DNA of 64,000 bases from Butyrivibrio sp. LB2008 (lineage in GTDB: Bacteria; Bacillota; Clostridia; Lachnospirales; Lachnospiraceae): assembly GCF_000621565.1 (NCBI RefSeq), contig NZ_KK211308.1:186001-250000 (forward strand), in the 5' to 3' direction. The position numbers and the translations under genes are program-made. Shown piece after piece: positions 1 to 8,360 of the stretch. The notes beneath the pieces are model-generated. The model did not search any database. It was not told where the DNA came from and was given only the letters and a program-made list of their open reading frames with translations. The number at the start of each line of letters is the position of its first letter. The first letter of the stretch is position 1.

Positions 1-813
1 GCTAAAGCAAAAGAAGTCGGTGCTACAATCGACATTGTTTACAGCCAGAACAGTACAGAAACTCAGATGGAACAGATTGCAGGTGCCGCTTCCGGCGGAT
101 ACGATGCGATAATCTGCAGATTATGCGATACAAGTACTGCTCTGCAGATGGAAAATGCAGCCGGTAATCTTCCTGTCGTATTTATAAACAACGAGCCTGA
201 AAGCGACTATCTAAAAGGCGATCAGTTTGTCTATGTAGGTTCATACGAGCAGGACGCAGGAGCATTCCAGGCTGAATATATATGGAGCGGTCTCGGAAAG
301 CCTTCAACTTTAAATGTTATTATCCTGATGGGTGAAAAACTTCATGCCGCTGCTCCTAAGAGAACAAATGCCGTTAAATACTATTTCCTTGATAACAAAG
401 TAAATGTAAATTATGTATTTGTTGATAACGGAGATTGGTCCGATTCCGTGGCATATGACAAGCTTAATGTATTTAAGATAACAGGACAGCCGTTTGATTG
501 TATCTTCTGCAATAACGATACTATGGCAATGGGTGCCATTAAATGGATGAAAGATAACGGATATGATACTCACAAATTGCTCGTAGCGGGTATTGATGCC
601 ACAACTGAAGGATGTGCCGCTGTAAAGGACGGCGATCTGTATATGACGGTACTTCAGGACACAACCGGTCAGGGTAATGCCGCTGTAGAAAGTGCTGTTG
701 CACTTGCCAAAGGCGGATCCGTAGCATCTGTTTCAGGTGCTTCAGAAGATCACAAATATATTTGGGTTCCATTTGTTCCTGTAACCCCTCAGAACGTCGA
801 TCAGTACAATTAA
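1..813 (+). CDS. Sugar ABC transporter substrate-binding protein (5' partial)
   Basis: This is the C-terminal 270 residues of a periplasmic-binding-protein-like sugar receptor; the signal peptide and N-lobe start lie off the left edge, and the frame is open from base 1. Family features seen are the ligand-contact segment NNDTMAMGA (near 505-545), GIDATTEG (about 590) and the hinge strand TVLQD. The pattern resembles the RbsB/MglB (Peripla_BP_4) family, most like galactose/glucose-binding MglB. It would act as a lipoprotein outside the membrane delivering a hexose or pentose to an ABC permease. It is convergent with the ribosomal operon and ends at TAA 811-813. The exact sugar cannot be read from the sequence. 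Confidence 0.85.
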   Translation, partial: AKAKEVGATIDIVYSQNSTETQMEQIAGAASGGYDAIICRLCDTSTALQMENAAGNLPVVFINNEPESDYLKGDQFVYVGSYEQDAGAFQAEYIWSGLGKPSTLNVIILMGEKLHAAAPKRTNAVKYYFLDNKVNVNYVFVDNGDWSDSVAYDKLNVFKITGQPFDCIFCNNDTMAMGAIKWMKDNGYDTHKLLVAGIDATTEGCAAVKDGDLYMTVLQDTTGQGNAAVESAVALAKGGSVASVSGASEDHKYIWVPFVPVTPQNVDQYN

Positions 814-858
814 ACGATTTACACTGCAGATATTTAATAAAAATCTAAATAAGCGAAG

Positions 859-895
859 AAAAAAGAGGTTTCAGAGCATATACTCTGAAACCTCT
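859..895 (-). terminator. Terminator of the ribosomal super-operon
   Basis: A 13-bp perfect stem (864-876 with 883-895, 6-nt loop) follows rplQ. On the minus strand it is followed by a run of six T (complement of the A run 859-864). It probably also blocks readthrough from the convergent sugar-binding gene. Confidence 0.9.
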
Positions 896-924
896 ATATT
901 TATGGTTTAAATAATCAAAAGCTA

Positions 925-1461
925 TTAAACAAGCTCAAGAACAACCATCATAGCTGCATCACCTTTTCTCTGACCGATCTTGATGATTCTTGTATAACCA
1001 CCCTTACGATCTGCGTACTTAGGTCCGTACTCATCGAAAAGCTTTGCTACGAGGTCAACTTCCTTTGTGTTCTTCTTTCTTCCCTTGTTCTCCTGAGGAA
1101 CATCGATAACAGGGTAAAGAGTCTTAAGAAGCTGTCTTCTTGCGTGCATACGTGAAGGAAGATCCTTCTTGATTTCCTTAGTAACAGTTGTGAACTTTGT
1201 TACCTTCTTACCGTCAACAACTTCCTTAACTCTCTTTCCGTAAGCATCCTTTTCAGGCATCTTAACTTCAACAGAAACAGTCTCAAAGTTGTCCTTTTCC
1301 TTAGCTGCAAGAGTGATCATAGGCTCTACGATCTTCTTGATTTCCTTAGCTCTTGCCTCTGTAGTAACAATCTTTCCGTTGTAAAGAAGTGCTGTTACCT
1401 GGTTGCGAAGAAGCGCTCTTCTGGGCTTTGTTGCTTTTCCAAGCTTTCTGTACATTGCCAT
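925..1461 (-). CDS. rplQ: 50S ribosomal protein L17
   Basis: L17 of the large subunit, last gene of the alpha block. The family core is split: the N-terminal part ([25 protein letters not shown]) and the C-terminal part ([21 protein letters not shown]) flank roughly 60 extra residues (about 55-120), rich in Lys and Val. This gives 178 aa against about 120 in Bacillus. Long L17 forms occur in related Clostridia, so this is probably a lineage insertion, not an error. It follows rpoA by 167 nt and is followed by the operon terminator. Confidence 0.97.
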   Translation of the reverse strand: MAMYRKLGKATKPRRALLRNQVTALLYNGKIVTTEARAKEIKKIVEPMITLAAKEKDNFETVSVEVKMPEKDAYGKRVKEVVDGKKVTKFTTVTKEIKKDLPSRMHARRQLLKTLYPVIDVPQENKGRKKNTKEVDLVAKLFDEYGPKYADRKGGYTRIIKIGQRKGDAAMMVVLELV

Positions 1462-1628
1462 AATTATTTACATCCTTTCTCATTTGCGGAGTTCCCTCCG
1501 CTGTAGGTACATCATAAGATGCTCATCGGGCTTACTCTTACAATGCAGTTTTTAGATCCTATGAGAATCCGCTTCAGTACGCATCGGATTTATCTTCTGC
1601 GGACATTCATACTGTATGTTTCGTAATA

Positions 1629-2588
1629 TTACTGCTCGCCATCTGACTTAAGTGAAAGTCCAAGCTCGTCAAGCTTAGCAAGAACCTCCTCAAGTGACTT
1701 ACGTCCAAGATTACGAACCTTCATCATATCATCAGAAGTCTTGTTTGCAAGCTCCTGAACGGTATTGATGCCTGCTCTCTTGAGGCAGTTGAATGAACGA
1801 ACTGAAAGTTCAAGCTCATCAATTGACATCTCGAGAACTTTGCCCTTCTCATCGTCTTCCTTCTCGATCATAACTTCTGCTGTCTTAGCATTCTCAGAAA
1901 GGTCGATGAATAGGCTTAAATGCTCGCTGAGAACCTTTGCTGCAAGGCTTACAGCCTCGTCGGGAGCAAGTGTTCCGTCTGTGTGAACATCTAATGTAAG
2001 CTTATCATAATCAGTTACCTGACCTACACGAGTATTCTCGATAGTTATATTTACTCTCTCTACAGGTGTGTAGATAGAATCGATAGCGATAACTCCGATT
2101 GGAAGATCGCCTGTCTTATTCTTATCAGAGCTTACATAACCTCTTCCCTTTGTGATAGTAAGCTCCATATAGAGCTTAGCATCCTTTCCGGAAAGTGTAG
2201 CGATAACCTGATCAGGATTCATGATCTCAATATCCTGGTCTACCTGAATATCTGATGCTCTGACAACACCTTCACCGTTAAACTCAATATATGCAGTTTT
2301 AGGCTCATTAGTATCAGAGGAATTCTTTATAGAAAGATTCTTGATATTCATAATAATCTCAGTTACATCTTCCTTTACTCCGGGAATAGAACTGAACTCA
2401 TGCAGTACGCCTTCAATCTTAACCTGACTTACTGCTGCACCAGGTAATGAAGAGAGCATAATCCTACGAAGGGAATTGCCCAGTGTAATACCGTAACCTC
2501 TTTCAAGAGGCTCCACTACGAATTTACCATATTTCTTATCATCTGAGATTTCAGCAACTTCAATATTTGGTCTTTCAAAATCAAACAC
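1629..2588 (-). CDS. rpoA: RNA polymerase alpha subunit
   Basis: Alpha subunit of RNA polymerase, 319 aa. The N-terminal dimerisation domain carries [18 protein letters not shown] near residue 30. An acidic linker (EKEDDEKGK) leads to the C-terminal UP-element-binding domain with [16 protein letters not shown] and [11 protein letters not shown]. The start is GTG at 2588, set by a GGAGGG site 7 nt upstream. It sits between rpsD and rplQ as in the canonical alpha operon, so polymerase supply is coupled to ribosome synthesis. Confidence 0.98.
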   Translation of the reverse strand: MFDFERPNIEVAEISDDKKYGKFVVEPLERGYGITLGNSLRRIMLSSLPGAAVSQVKIEGVLHEFSSIPGVKEDVTEIIMNIKNLSIKNSSDTNEPKTAYIEFNGEGVVRASDIQVDQDIEIMNPDQVIATLSGKDAKLYMELTITKGRGYVSSDKNKTGDLPIGVIAIDSIYTPVERVNITIENTRVGQVTDYDKLTLDVHTDGTLAPDEAVSLAAKVLSEHLSLFIDLSENAKTAEVMIEKEDDEKGKVLEMSIDELELSVRSFNCLKRAGINTVQELANKTSDDMMKVRNLGRKSLEEVLAKLDELGLSLKSDGEQ

Positions 2589-2639
2589 TGATATACCCTC
2601 CTTATGTGACTAGTTAACAAGTTTCTATTTAATCTTAGA

Positions 2640-3233
2640 TTACTTAGAATACAACTCGACGATAAGCATCTCATCAACGGGAACGTCGATTACTTCTCTT
2701 GAAGGAAGTTCCTTTATTGTACCCTTAAGTCCTTCCTTGTTAACGTCAAGCCACTCAGGAACAAGTCTGCTTGCAGTGATTTCTGAGATATCCTTAAATC
2801 TCTGGATGTTCTTTGCTGCCTCTTTAACTTCGATGACATCACCGGCTTTAATGAGGTATGAAGGAACATTGATTACTTTTCCATTTACTGTAATGAACTT
2901 GTGAAGAACAACCTGTCTAGCTTCTCTTCTTGTTCTTGCAAAGCCCATTCTGAAGATAACGTTATCAAGTCTTGTCTCAAGAATAGTCATAAGGTTGGAA
3001 CCTGTCTGACCCTTCATTCTGTCTGCTCTGTCGTAGTAATTTCTGAAAGGCTTCTCAAGGACGCCATAGATGAATTTAGCCTTCTGTTTCTCACGAAGCT
3101 GAAGTCCATACTCACTCATCTTCTTACCAGCTCTAGCTGATGTTCTCTTGGACTTTTTGTCATATCCAAGAAATGTAGGATCCAAATCAAGTGATCTGCA
3201 TCTTTTTAATACGGGAACTCTGTTTACTGCCAT
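2640..3233 (-). CDS. rpsD: 30S ribosomal protein S4
   Basis: S4, primary 16S rRNA binder and, in many bacteria, autogenous repressor of the alpha operon. 197 aa from ATG 3233, chosen because AAAGGAG lies just upstream; an upstream in-frame extension of eight residues covers the ribosome binding site and is not used. The S4 RNA-binding domain is seen around RLDNVIFRMGFARTRREARQ and HKFITVNGKVINVPS. Only one Cys near the N-terminus remains, so this is the zinc-free form. The 203-nt gap before it carries two hairpins. Confidence 0.98.
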   Translation of the reverse strand: MAVNRVPVLKRCRSLDLDPTFLGYDKKSKRTSARAGKKMSEYGLQLREKQKAKFIYGVLEKPFRNYYDRADRMKGQTGSNLMTILETRLDNVIFRMGFARTRREARQVVLHKFITVNGKVINVPSYLIKAGDVIEVKEAAKNIQRFKDISEITASRLVPEWLDVNKEGLKGTIKELPSREVIDVPVDEMLIVELYSK

Positions 3234-3253
3234 TTTAGGCTCCTTTCTTTTTC

Positions 3254-3276
3254 TCAAACGACATTCTGTCGTTTGA
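3254..3276 (-). other. Hairpin directly upstream of rpsD
   Basis: Perfect 9-bp inverted repeat TCAAACGAC/GTCGTTTGA with a 5-nt loop, ending about 20 nt before the rpsD start codon. It lacks a following T run. It could be an RNA fold affecting S4 translation; function is not established. Confidence 0.45.
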
Positions 3277-3382
3277 TGTTGTTTACAGTGTCATACACCT
3301 TCATCCAACGCGTATAAATACATATCTATTTGCACATGTATTCTGCATTGTGAGAACAACGCGACAATACGGTCTGCAATAA

Positions 3383-3414
3383 CATAAAATTTTGTATAAA
3401 TACAAAATTTTATG
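3383..3414 (-). other. AT-rich 14-bp hairpin between rpsK and rpsD
   Basis: Perfect 14-bp inverted repeat (3383-3396 with 3401-3414, loop TAAA) starting about 20 nt downstream of rpsK. No clear T run follows on either strand. It may be an RNA-processing or partial termination site within the alpha operon. Confidence 0.5.
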
Positions 3415-3436
3415 CCGCAACGACCAAATTTATCGC

Positions 3437-3844
3437 TCACACTCTACGACGCTTGGGAGGTCTGCATCCGTTGTGCGGTACAGGTGTTACATCTGTGATA
3501 GATGTAACTGTGAGTCCACTTGCAGCAAGAGCTCTGATTGCAGCTTCTCTTCCTGATCCTGGTCCCTTAACGAATACATCAACAGTCTTAAGGCCATGTA
3601 CAAGCGCAGCCTTTGTTGCTGTCTCTGCAGCTACCTGTGCAGCATAAGGAGTAGATTTCCTTGAACCTTTAAATCCGAGACCGCCGGCACTTGCCCAGCT
3701 AAGAGCGTTTCCTGCAGCATCTGTCAAAGTAACGATAGTGTTATTGAAAGATGACTGGATGTGTGCCTGTCCGTGTTCAACGTTTTTCTTGACACGCTTC
3801 TTTGCAGCTGACTTTTTAGCTGCATTTGATTTCTGATTTGCCAT
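3437..3844 (-). CDS. rpsK: 30S ribosomal protein S11
   Basis: S11, platform protein of the small subunit near the mRNA exit and E site. 135 aa; the N-terminus is Lys/Ala-rich ([15 protein letters not shown]), followed by the signature [15 protein letters not shown] and the C-terminus [16 protein letters not shown]. It lies between rpsM and rpsD as in the alpha operon, with an 84-nt gap after rpsM. Confidence 0.98.
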   Translation of the reverse strand: MANQKSNAAKKSAAKKRVKKNVEHGQAHIQSSFNNTIVTLTDAAGNALSWASAGGLGFKGSRKSTPYAAQVAAETATKAALVHGLKTVDVFVKGPGSGREAAIRALAASGLTVTSITDVTPVPHNGCRPPKRRRV

Positions 3845-3928
3845 TTTAAACTAACCTACTTTCTTCCTAATAATTACTGGTTATAATTGTTACATCACTG
3901 ATCTGCCATGCTCAGACATCAAGAAAAA

Positions 3929-4297
3929 TTATTTCTTCTTGTTAGCGATTGTTCTCTTAGGTCCTTTTCTAGTTCTTGCATTTGTCTTAGTTCTCTGACC
4001 ACGGCAAGGAAGTCCTCTTCTATGACGCATGCCTCTGAAACATCCGATCTCTGTGAGTCTCTTGATGTTCATAGCAACTTCTCTTCTGAGGTCACCTTCT
4101 ACATCGTAGTCGTTACCGATAATCTCGGCAATTCTCTTAACTTCTTCATCTGTAAGATCACGAACACGTGTGTCCGGGCTTACTTTTGCTGCTTCGAGGA
4201 TCTTGTTTGAGCTTGTTCTACCGATTCCGTAGATATATGTCAAACCGATCTCTACTCGCTTATCTCTAGGTAAATCTACACCTGCAATACGAGCCAT
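3929..4297 (-). CDS. rpsM: 30S ribosomal protein S13
   Basis: S13, head of the small subunit, contacting P-site tRNA and the L5 bridge. The 122-aa length is standard. It begins [21 protein letters not shown], carries the signature [16 protein letters not shown], and ends in a basic tail ([12 protein letters not shown]) that reaches tRNA. First long gene of the second ribosomal block, after rpmJ. Confidence 0.98.
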   Translation of the reverse strand: MARIAGVDLPRDKRVEIGLTYIYGIGRTSSNKILEAAKVSPDTRVRDLTDEEVKRIAEIIGNDYDVEGDLRREVAMNIKRLTEIGCFRGMRHRRGLPCRGQRTKTNARTRKGPKRTIANKKK

Positions 4298-4434
4298 TTT
4301 TTATTCCTCCATAACTTAAAAATAATATTACTTGTTTGATTGGGGCCGATGATCACAGCCCAACCGGACAAAGAATGATCCGATCTTTCCAATACACATT
4401 GGTATCAAAAAGTAATCCACCTAAACGGCTCGGA

Positions 4435-4548
4435 TTATCCCTGTCTCTGCTTGTGCTTAGGGTTGTCACAGATAACTCTGATAACGCCCTTTCTCTTAAT
4501 AACCTTGCACTTTTCGCACATAGGCTTAACAGAAGACCTTACTTTCAT
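4435..4548 (-). CDS. rpmJ: 50S ribosomal protein L36 (zinc form)
   Basis: A 37-residue protein, [20 protein letters not shown] at its start, with the C-x2-C, C and H ligands typical of zinc-binding L36 (CEKC, then C-x4-H near ICDNPKHK). GGAG lies 7 nt before ATG 4548. It normally follows infA directly; here 3.5 kb separates them, and rpmJ becomes the first gene of a second transcription unit with its own promoter at 4631-4659. Confidence 0.96.
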   Translation of the reverse strand: MKVRSSVKPMCEKCKVIKRKGVIRVICDNPKHKQRQG

Positions 4549-4587
4549 TGTTACTCCTTTCCTGCATGGTAAACAGCTAATGCTTAA

Positions 4588-4610
4588 AGAAGGGCATAAT
4601 ATCCCCTTCT
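4588..4610 (-). other. Leader hairpin upstream of rpmJ
   Basis: Seven-bp stem AGAAGGG/CCCTTCT with a 9-nt loop in the predicted leader between the promoter and rpmJ. No T run follows, so it is not an obvious terminator. It could stabilise the transcript or serve S4-type control; this is inference. Confidence 0.35.
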
Positions 4611-4630
4611 ATCTAAAAAGACCATTTGAT

Positions 4631-4659
4631 ATCATAACACATAAATAGTCAATACGCAA
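4631..4659 (-). promoter_or_regulatory. Promoter for rpmJ-rpsM-rpsK-rpsD-rpoA-rplQ
   Basis: On the minus strand TTGCGT and TATGAT are separated by 17 nt, and TG one base before the -10 gives an extended -10. It lies about 80 nt upstream of rpmJ and just after the terminator of the preceding gene, so the alpha block should be transcribed independently. Confidence 0.65.
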
Positions 4660-4696
4660 GCTGTTTTCACAATTTTTCTTTTTATTCTGTAAAAAG

Positions 4697-4732
4697 AAAA
4701 AACATGCCTTTCAATACACCTGAAAGGCATGT
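4697..4732 (-). terminator. Terminator after the zinc-ribbon membrane protein gene
   Basis: A 12-bp perfect stem (4702-4713 with 4721-4732, 7-nt loop) followed on the minus strand by a T run. It separates the inserted genes from rpmJ. Confidence 0.88.
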
Positions 4733-4765
4733 CCAGATAATCTCTTATATATTCTCTTTATATGA

Positions 4766-5332
4766 TCAAAGCTTAGTTCCGCAATATGTGCAGAATAACT
4801 CATCTCCTACAGGATTACCGCACTTAGGGCATCTGCGTCCCTGATCCTGCACATAAGAGCTTCCCTGTGCTCCCTGATTCTGCATCCCGGGATTCTGCAT
4901 TTTCGGAGCCTGGTTCTGCATCGGCTGTCCGTACCCCTGATTGGGCTGCTGTGGATAGTAAGGAGCTCCGTTGTTAGGCTTGTTGAAGAAAGCACCATTC
5001 AAAGCCAAGAATGCAAATACCATATATGCCGCATTGATCGCGAATTCAAAAAAGTAGTCCATCTTGTCTGTTATTGTATACAGCACGCTGCTGTAGCCAT
5101 CTGCGAAAAGACGAAGGATCTCAATAAGTGCACGCTCACATCCACTTATCAGAAGCAATATCAAAAGAACTGTTGCAGCTTTTTTTGTTGCAGCTTTAAG
5201 ATCTTCATCCTCTTCCAAAATAAGAATGAATACAATAAGCGCGATCATCCCCAATGTACTTGCCGCTCCCATTGCATATACAAGTGCCAAAAGCGCTGTT
5301 GCGGAAATACCCAACTTTGTTTTCTTGTTCAT
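4766..5332 (-). CDS. Membrane protein with C-terminal zinc ribbon
   Basis: 188-aa protein of unknown function. About four hydrophobic segments lie in residues 8-120, with a Cys-containing helix ISGCERALIEILR. A Gln/Asn/Pro/Gly-rich linker follows (repeated QNQ, QGYGQP and MQN units, about 125-165). It ends in a zinc ribbon, CPKCGNPVGDELFCTYCGTKL, with two CxxC knuckles. Zinc-ribbon tails of this kind are common on Firmicute membrane proteins of unknown role. It has its own promoter (extended -10 at 5377-5385) and terminator, so it behaves as a single-gene insertion between uraA and rpmJ. The flexible linker suggests the ribbon works in the cytoplasm as an interaction module. Confidence 0.8.
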   Translation of the reverse strand: MNKKTKLGISATALLALVYAMGAASTLGMIALIVFILILEEDEDLKAATKKAATVLLILLLISGCERALIEILRLFADGYSSVLYTITDKMDYFFEFAINAAYMVFAFLALNGAFFNKPNNGAPYYPQQPNQGYGQPMQNQAPKMQNPGMQNQGAQGSSYVQDQGRRCPKCGNPVGDELFCTYCGTKL

Positions 5333-5376
5333 AAATAAACCTCCATATATAAACGTTAATCTCTACACAATTGGAT

Positions 5377-5385
5377 ATTATATCA
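5377..5385 (-). promoter_or_regulatory. Extended -10 promoter for the zinc-ribbon gene
   Basis: TGATATAAT on the minus strand, an extended -10, about 45 nt upstream of the start codon. No good -35 is visible; the upstream sequence is the uraA terminator stem. Confidence 0.5.
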
Positions 5386-5386
5386 C

Positions 5387-5421
5387 AATGAAAAAAATAA
5401 TCATCCAATATTTTTTTCATT
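5387..5421 (-). terminator. Terminator of uraA
   Basis: Perfect 13-bp AT-rich stem (5387-5399 with 5409-5421, 9-nt loop) whose second arm contains seven T on the minus strand. It begins about 30 nt after the uraA stop codon. Confidence 0.7.
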
Positions 5422-5453
5422 ATGAAAACACCCATAAACTCTATAATTTTGCT

Positions 5454-6839
5454 TCAGTCTTCTTCAGCCACACTGTTATTAAAGCTTACTCCTCTGTTGA
5501 TATCACCGCTGTAATTTTCTCCAAAACTGTAATCGTTTCCGGGAAGGATCGCATTAAGCAAGATTCCAAGTATTGCAGCTATGGCAAGAGATGTAAATGT
5601 AATATCCGTTGCACCGACATTAAAGGTAATGCCGTTCTTAAACCCAAGCCCGGATACCAGAATAATTGCCGCAACAATTAGATTTCTCGATCTGGTAAAA
5701 TCAACCTTGTTCTCAACAACATTTCTGACACCGATAGCAGAGATCATTCCGTACAGAATAAAGCTTATTCCCCCGATTATCGCTGTCGGCATTGTTCCTA
5801 TAAGATCTGCCATCTTGGGAATGAAGCTCACGATGACAGCGTAAATAGCCGCAATCCTTACGACTCTCGGATCGTATACTTTGGACAGTTCCAGTACTCC
5901 TGTATTCTCACCATATGTCGTATTTGCAGGTCCGCCGAACAATCCTGCAAGTGCAGTTGCAAGTCCGTCACCGAAAAGTGTCCTGTGAAGTCCCGGATCT
6001 TCAATGAAATTCTTACCTGTCGTCGCAGAAATCGCTGACATATCTCCGACATGCTCCATCATTGTTGCAATGGCAATAGGCGCCATTACAAAGATCGATG
6101 TAAGATCAAATTTGGCATGGATAAAAGGCGGTATTCCAATCCACTTTGCCTCGGCGATCGGAGCAAAATTTATTATCGCACTTCCATCCGCATTCGTAAT
6201 TCCCATTGCCTGCATAACAAGTGCCGCAGCGTATGATATTACAACGCCCATCAAAATAGGAATGATCTTAAACATTCCTTTTCCGAATATATTAAACACT
6301 ATGACCACTATCAAAGCTATAAGCGCAAGTCCCCAATTGGCCGATGCATTGTCGACAGCCGAAGGCGCAAGTGAAAGACCTATGCAGATTATGATTGGTC
6401 CCGTTACCACAGGAGGAAGAAAGTGCATTACTCTCTTTACTCCGACAAGCCTTATCACAACCGCAAGCAAAAGATACATAAGTCCCGCAATGACTATTCC
6501 TCCGCAGGCATAGGGAAGTTTATCCGCGTAAGACATATTAGCATACTTACCTGTATTTAAATTTGCAACAGTAGCAAAACCACCAAGGAACGCAAATGAT
6601 GATCCCAAAAATGCCGGAACCCTGAATTTGGCAAATACGTGAAAAAGAAGTGTTCCGATTCCCGCAAAGAATAAAGTAACCTGAACTGAAAGTCCGTCGC
6701 CTCCAAAATAGCCGTTTACCAGGATGGGAACGAGTATCGTTGCCCCAAACATTGCGAACATGTGCTGTAATCCCAAAACAGCCATCTTCGGCTTACCAAG
6801 TACCGATGCATCATAAATTGCCTGTTTCTTTTCTCCCAT
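5454..6839 (-). CDS. uraA: Uracil permease, NCS2 family
   Basis: Proton-coupled nucleobase importer with 12-14 membrane helices, 461 aa. Family marks are QHMFAMFGATILVP near the N-terminus, HFLPPVVTGPIIICIG, and the substrate motif GGPANTTYGENTGVLE, which is of uracil type rather than xanthine/urate type. The start is placed at ATG 6839 because GGAGGAG lies 6 nt upstream; an in-frame ATG ten codons earlier has no ribosome binding site. It sits inside the ribosomal super-operon after a GGDEF gene. The 144-nt leader contains a hairpin at 6911-6938, but no recognisable PyrR-binding sequence was found. Confidence 0.93.
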   Translation of the reverse strand: MGEKKQAIYDASVLGKPKMAVLGLQHMFAMFGATILVPILVNGYFGGDGLSVQVTLFFAGIGTLLFHVFAKFRVPAFLGSSFAFLGGFATVANLNTGKYANMSYADKLPYACGGIVIAGLMYLLLAVVIRLVGVKRVMHFLPPVVTGPIIICIGLSLAPSAVDNASANWGLALIALIVVIVFNIFGKGMFKIIPILMGVVISYAAALVMQAMGITNADGSAIINFAPIAEAKWIGIPPFIHAKFDLTSIFVMAPIAIATMMEHVGDMSAISATTGKNFIEDPGLHRTLFGDGLATALAGLFGGPANTTYGENTGVLELSKVYDPRVVRIAAIYAVIVSFIPKMADLIGTMPTAIIGGISFILYGMISAIGVRNVVENKVDFTRSRNLIVAAIILVSGLGFKNGITFNVGATDITFTSLAIAAILGILLNAILPGNDYSFGENYSGDINRGVSFNNSVAEED

Positions 6840-6910
6840 GACTCTCCTCCACAATATGTCTTTTTTCATCTTATAAAAAGAACTCCCTCATAACCGCTTC
6901 ATACTGAAGC

Positions 6911-6938
6911 TCCCTGCAAATATCATCACAGAGAGCCC
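6911..6938 (-). promoter_or_regulatory. Leader hairpins upstream of uraA
   Basis: On the minus strand GCTCTCTG pairs with CAGGGAGC, followed at once by GCTTCAGTATGAAGC, a small perfect hairpin. There is no T run directly after, so this is not a plain terminator. Overlapping stems upstream of a pyrimidine transporter suggest attenuation, but no PyrR consensus was recognised. Confidence 0.4.
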
Positions 6939-6983
6939 CAGCATACTGAAGGGAAAATGAAGAAGTGAAACTAACGTAAATTA

Positions 6984-8081
6984 TTATGAAGATTTCTCCT
7001 TTTCAAAAAGGTTGAAAGTAGCTTTTCCACCCTCTTTGGCAACATAAAGTGCCTCATCCGCTTTCTTATAAAGATCGCTAAAGCTTGCACAGTCGTTATC
7101 ACTCACAATACCTATACTGCAAGTAAGACCTGAAACCTGATTGATACGGGCCGTCTTGAACTCATGAAGAATGCTTCTGCATCTTTTCTCTGCAAATCCT
7201 TCAGGCATCTCGCCCATTACAAGCACCATAAACTCATCTCCGCCGATTCTTCCAAGAATATCATACGGATGAAAATAGCTTTGAAGTATCTCAGAAAACT
7301 TCTTAAGCACATTGTCGCCAGTCTGATGTCCGTATGTATCGTTTACTTCCTTGAAATTATCAAGGTCAAAGATAAACAAAATACATCTGGCACCGGGCTT
7401 TCTTTTCTTAAGATATTCATTGCACTTTTCTTCGAACGAAAGCTTATTGTAAATTCCGGTCAAAAGATCGGTCGTACTCTTTTTTTCCAGTATACGTCTG
7501 TCTTCGCCTTTATTGATTGCCAGATCGACAATTTCAAAATAGCTGAACAGTGAAGCAATAATAGCCACGCCTGCCACAAACAGATCTCTTTTTATTCCAT
7601 AATGGGGACGTATCATATGATCCATTATGCAATATATAATGGTAAGCACAATTTTATATACCGTTGTAGACAAAAAAGTGTCCATATATACAGCAGTTAT
7701 CACGATAATCGCACAAGGGAAAACGATACACCTTGATGTCATATTCATGACAATATCAACATAGGAGTAACAAAGTATCATCACTCCATAAAAAAAGAAG
7801 GAATACACTCTAGATAATTTAAAGCTCTCAGATATATTACTAAGAAAAACTTTCTGTACTAAATGTATTCCAACAAGAACAAACAATATTGCAATTAGAA
7901 AAAAACAAAAATAATAACTTCCCGATAACAAAACAATAAGAAAAAGCAGAAACGTGCTAACACCGGATAAAAACATCACAGTGTCAGCCGTATTTCGGAT
8001 ATTATCCTCCGCTATCTTATTCTTGTTATAATGTATGAACGAAATACTATCGAAATGCCTATCCAGAATTTTTTGTATCAT
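6984..8081 (-). CDS. Membrane-bound diguanylate cyclase (GGDEF)
   Basis: 365-aa protein with about six membrane helices (residues 40-200) and a C-terminal GGDEF domain (about 215-360). The catalytic signature GRIGGDEFMVLV is intact, with FDLDNFKEVNDTYGH for nucleotide and metal binding, so it should make c-di-GMP from two GTP. The inhibitory RxxD site five residues before GGDEF is replaced by HPYD, so feedback inhibition is probably lost. The start is ATG 8081 with GAGGG upstream; a GTG five codons earlier is the alternative. It begins only 37 nt after infA stops and no terminator lies between, so it is probably co-transcribed with ribosomal genes, which is unusual for a c-di-GMP enzyme. Confidence 0.93.
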   Translation of the reverse strand: MIQKILDRHFDSISFIHYNKNKIAEDNIRNTADTVMFLSGVSTFLLFLIVLLSGSYYFCFFLIAILFVLVGIHLVQKVFLSNISESFKLSRVYSFFFYGVMILCYSYVDIVMNMTSRCIVFPCAIIVITAVYMDTFLSTTVYKIVLTIIYCIMDHMIRPHYGIKRDLFVAGVAIIASLFSYFEIVDLAINKGEDRRILEKKSTTDLLTGIYNKLSFEEKCNEYLKKRKPGARCILFIFDLDNFKEVNDTYGHQTGDNVLKKFSEILQSYFHPYDILGRIGGDEFMVLVMGEMPEGFAEKRCRSILHEFKTARINQVSGLTCSIGIVSDNDCASFSDLYKKADEALYVAKEGGKATFNLFEKEKSS

Positions 8082-8118
8082 AAATCCCTCACACACATAC
8101 AGTCATTAGATTATTTTA

Positions 8119-8337
8119 TTACTTATCTCTCCAAATTATTCTTCCTTTTGTAAGATCATAAGGTGATAACTCTAATGTTACCTTATCACCGGGTAAAATT
8201 CTAATAAAATTCTGACGAAGCTTGCCACTTATATGTGCCAATACAACATGTCCGTTTTCAAGCTCAACCTGGAACATTGTATTGGGAAGCTTCTCAATAA
8301 CCTTTCCTTCAATTTCAATTACATCAGCCTTTGACAT
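8119..8337 (-). CDS. infA: Translation initiation factor IF-1
   Basis: 72-aa OB-fold factor that occupies the ribosomal A site during initiation. The sequence runs [20 protein letters not shown], then [21 protein letters not shown] and ends in the usual basic strand. It follows map by 23 nt. The KOW-domain gene often found between map and infA in Clostridia is absent, and rpmJ does not follow. Confidence 0.98.
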   Translation of the reverse strand: MSKADVIEIEGKVIEKLPNTMFQVELENGHVVLAHISGKLRQNFIRILPGDKVTLELSPYDLTKGRIIWRDK

Positions 8338-8360
8338 CTACATCTCCTCTTTATCTACTT

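Noticed and set aside
1462-1628. Promoter for rplQ in the rpoA-rplQ gap
   Set aside because: A GCGGAG/CTCCGC hairpin is present, but no convincing -35/-10 pair; rplQ is probably read through from rpoA.
6840-6983. PyrR-binding attenuator upstream of uraA
   Set aside because: Hairpins are present, but the conserved PyrR anti-antiterminator sequence is not.
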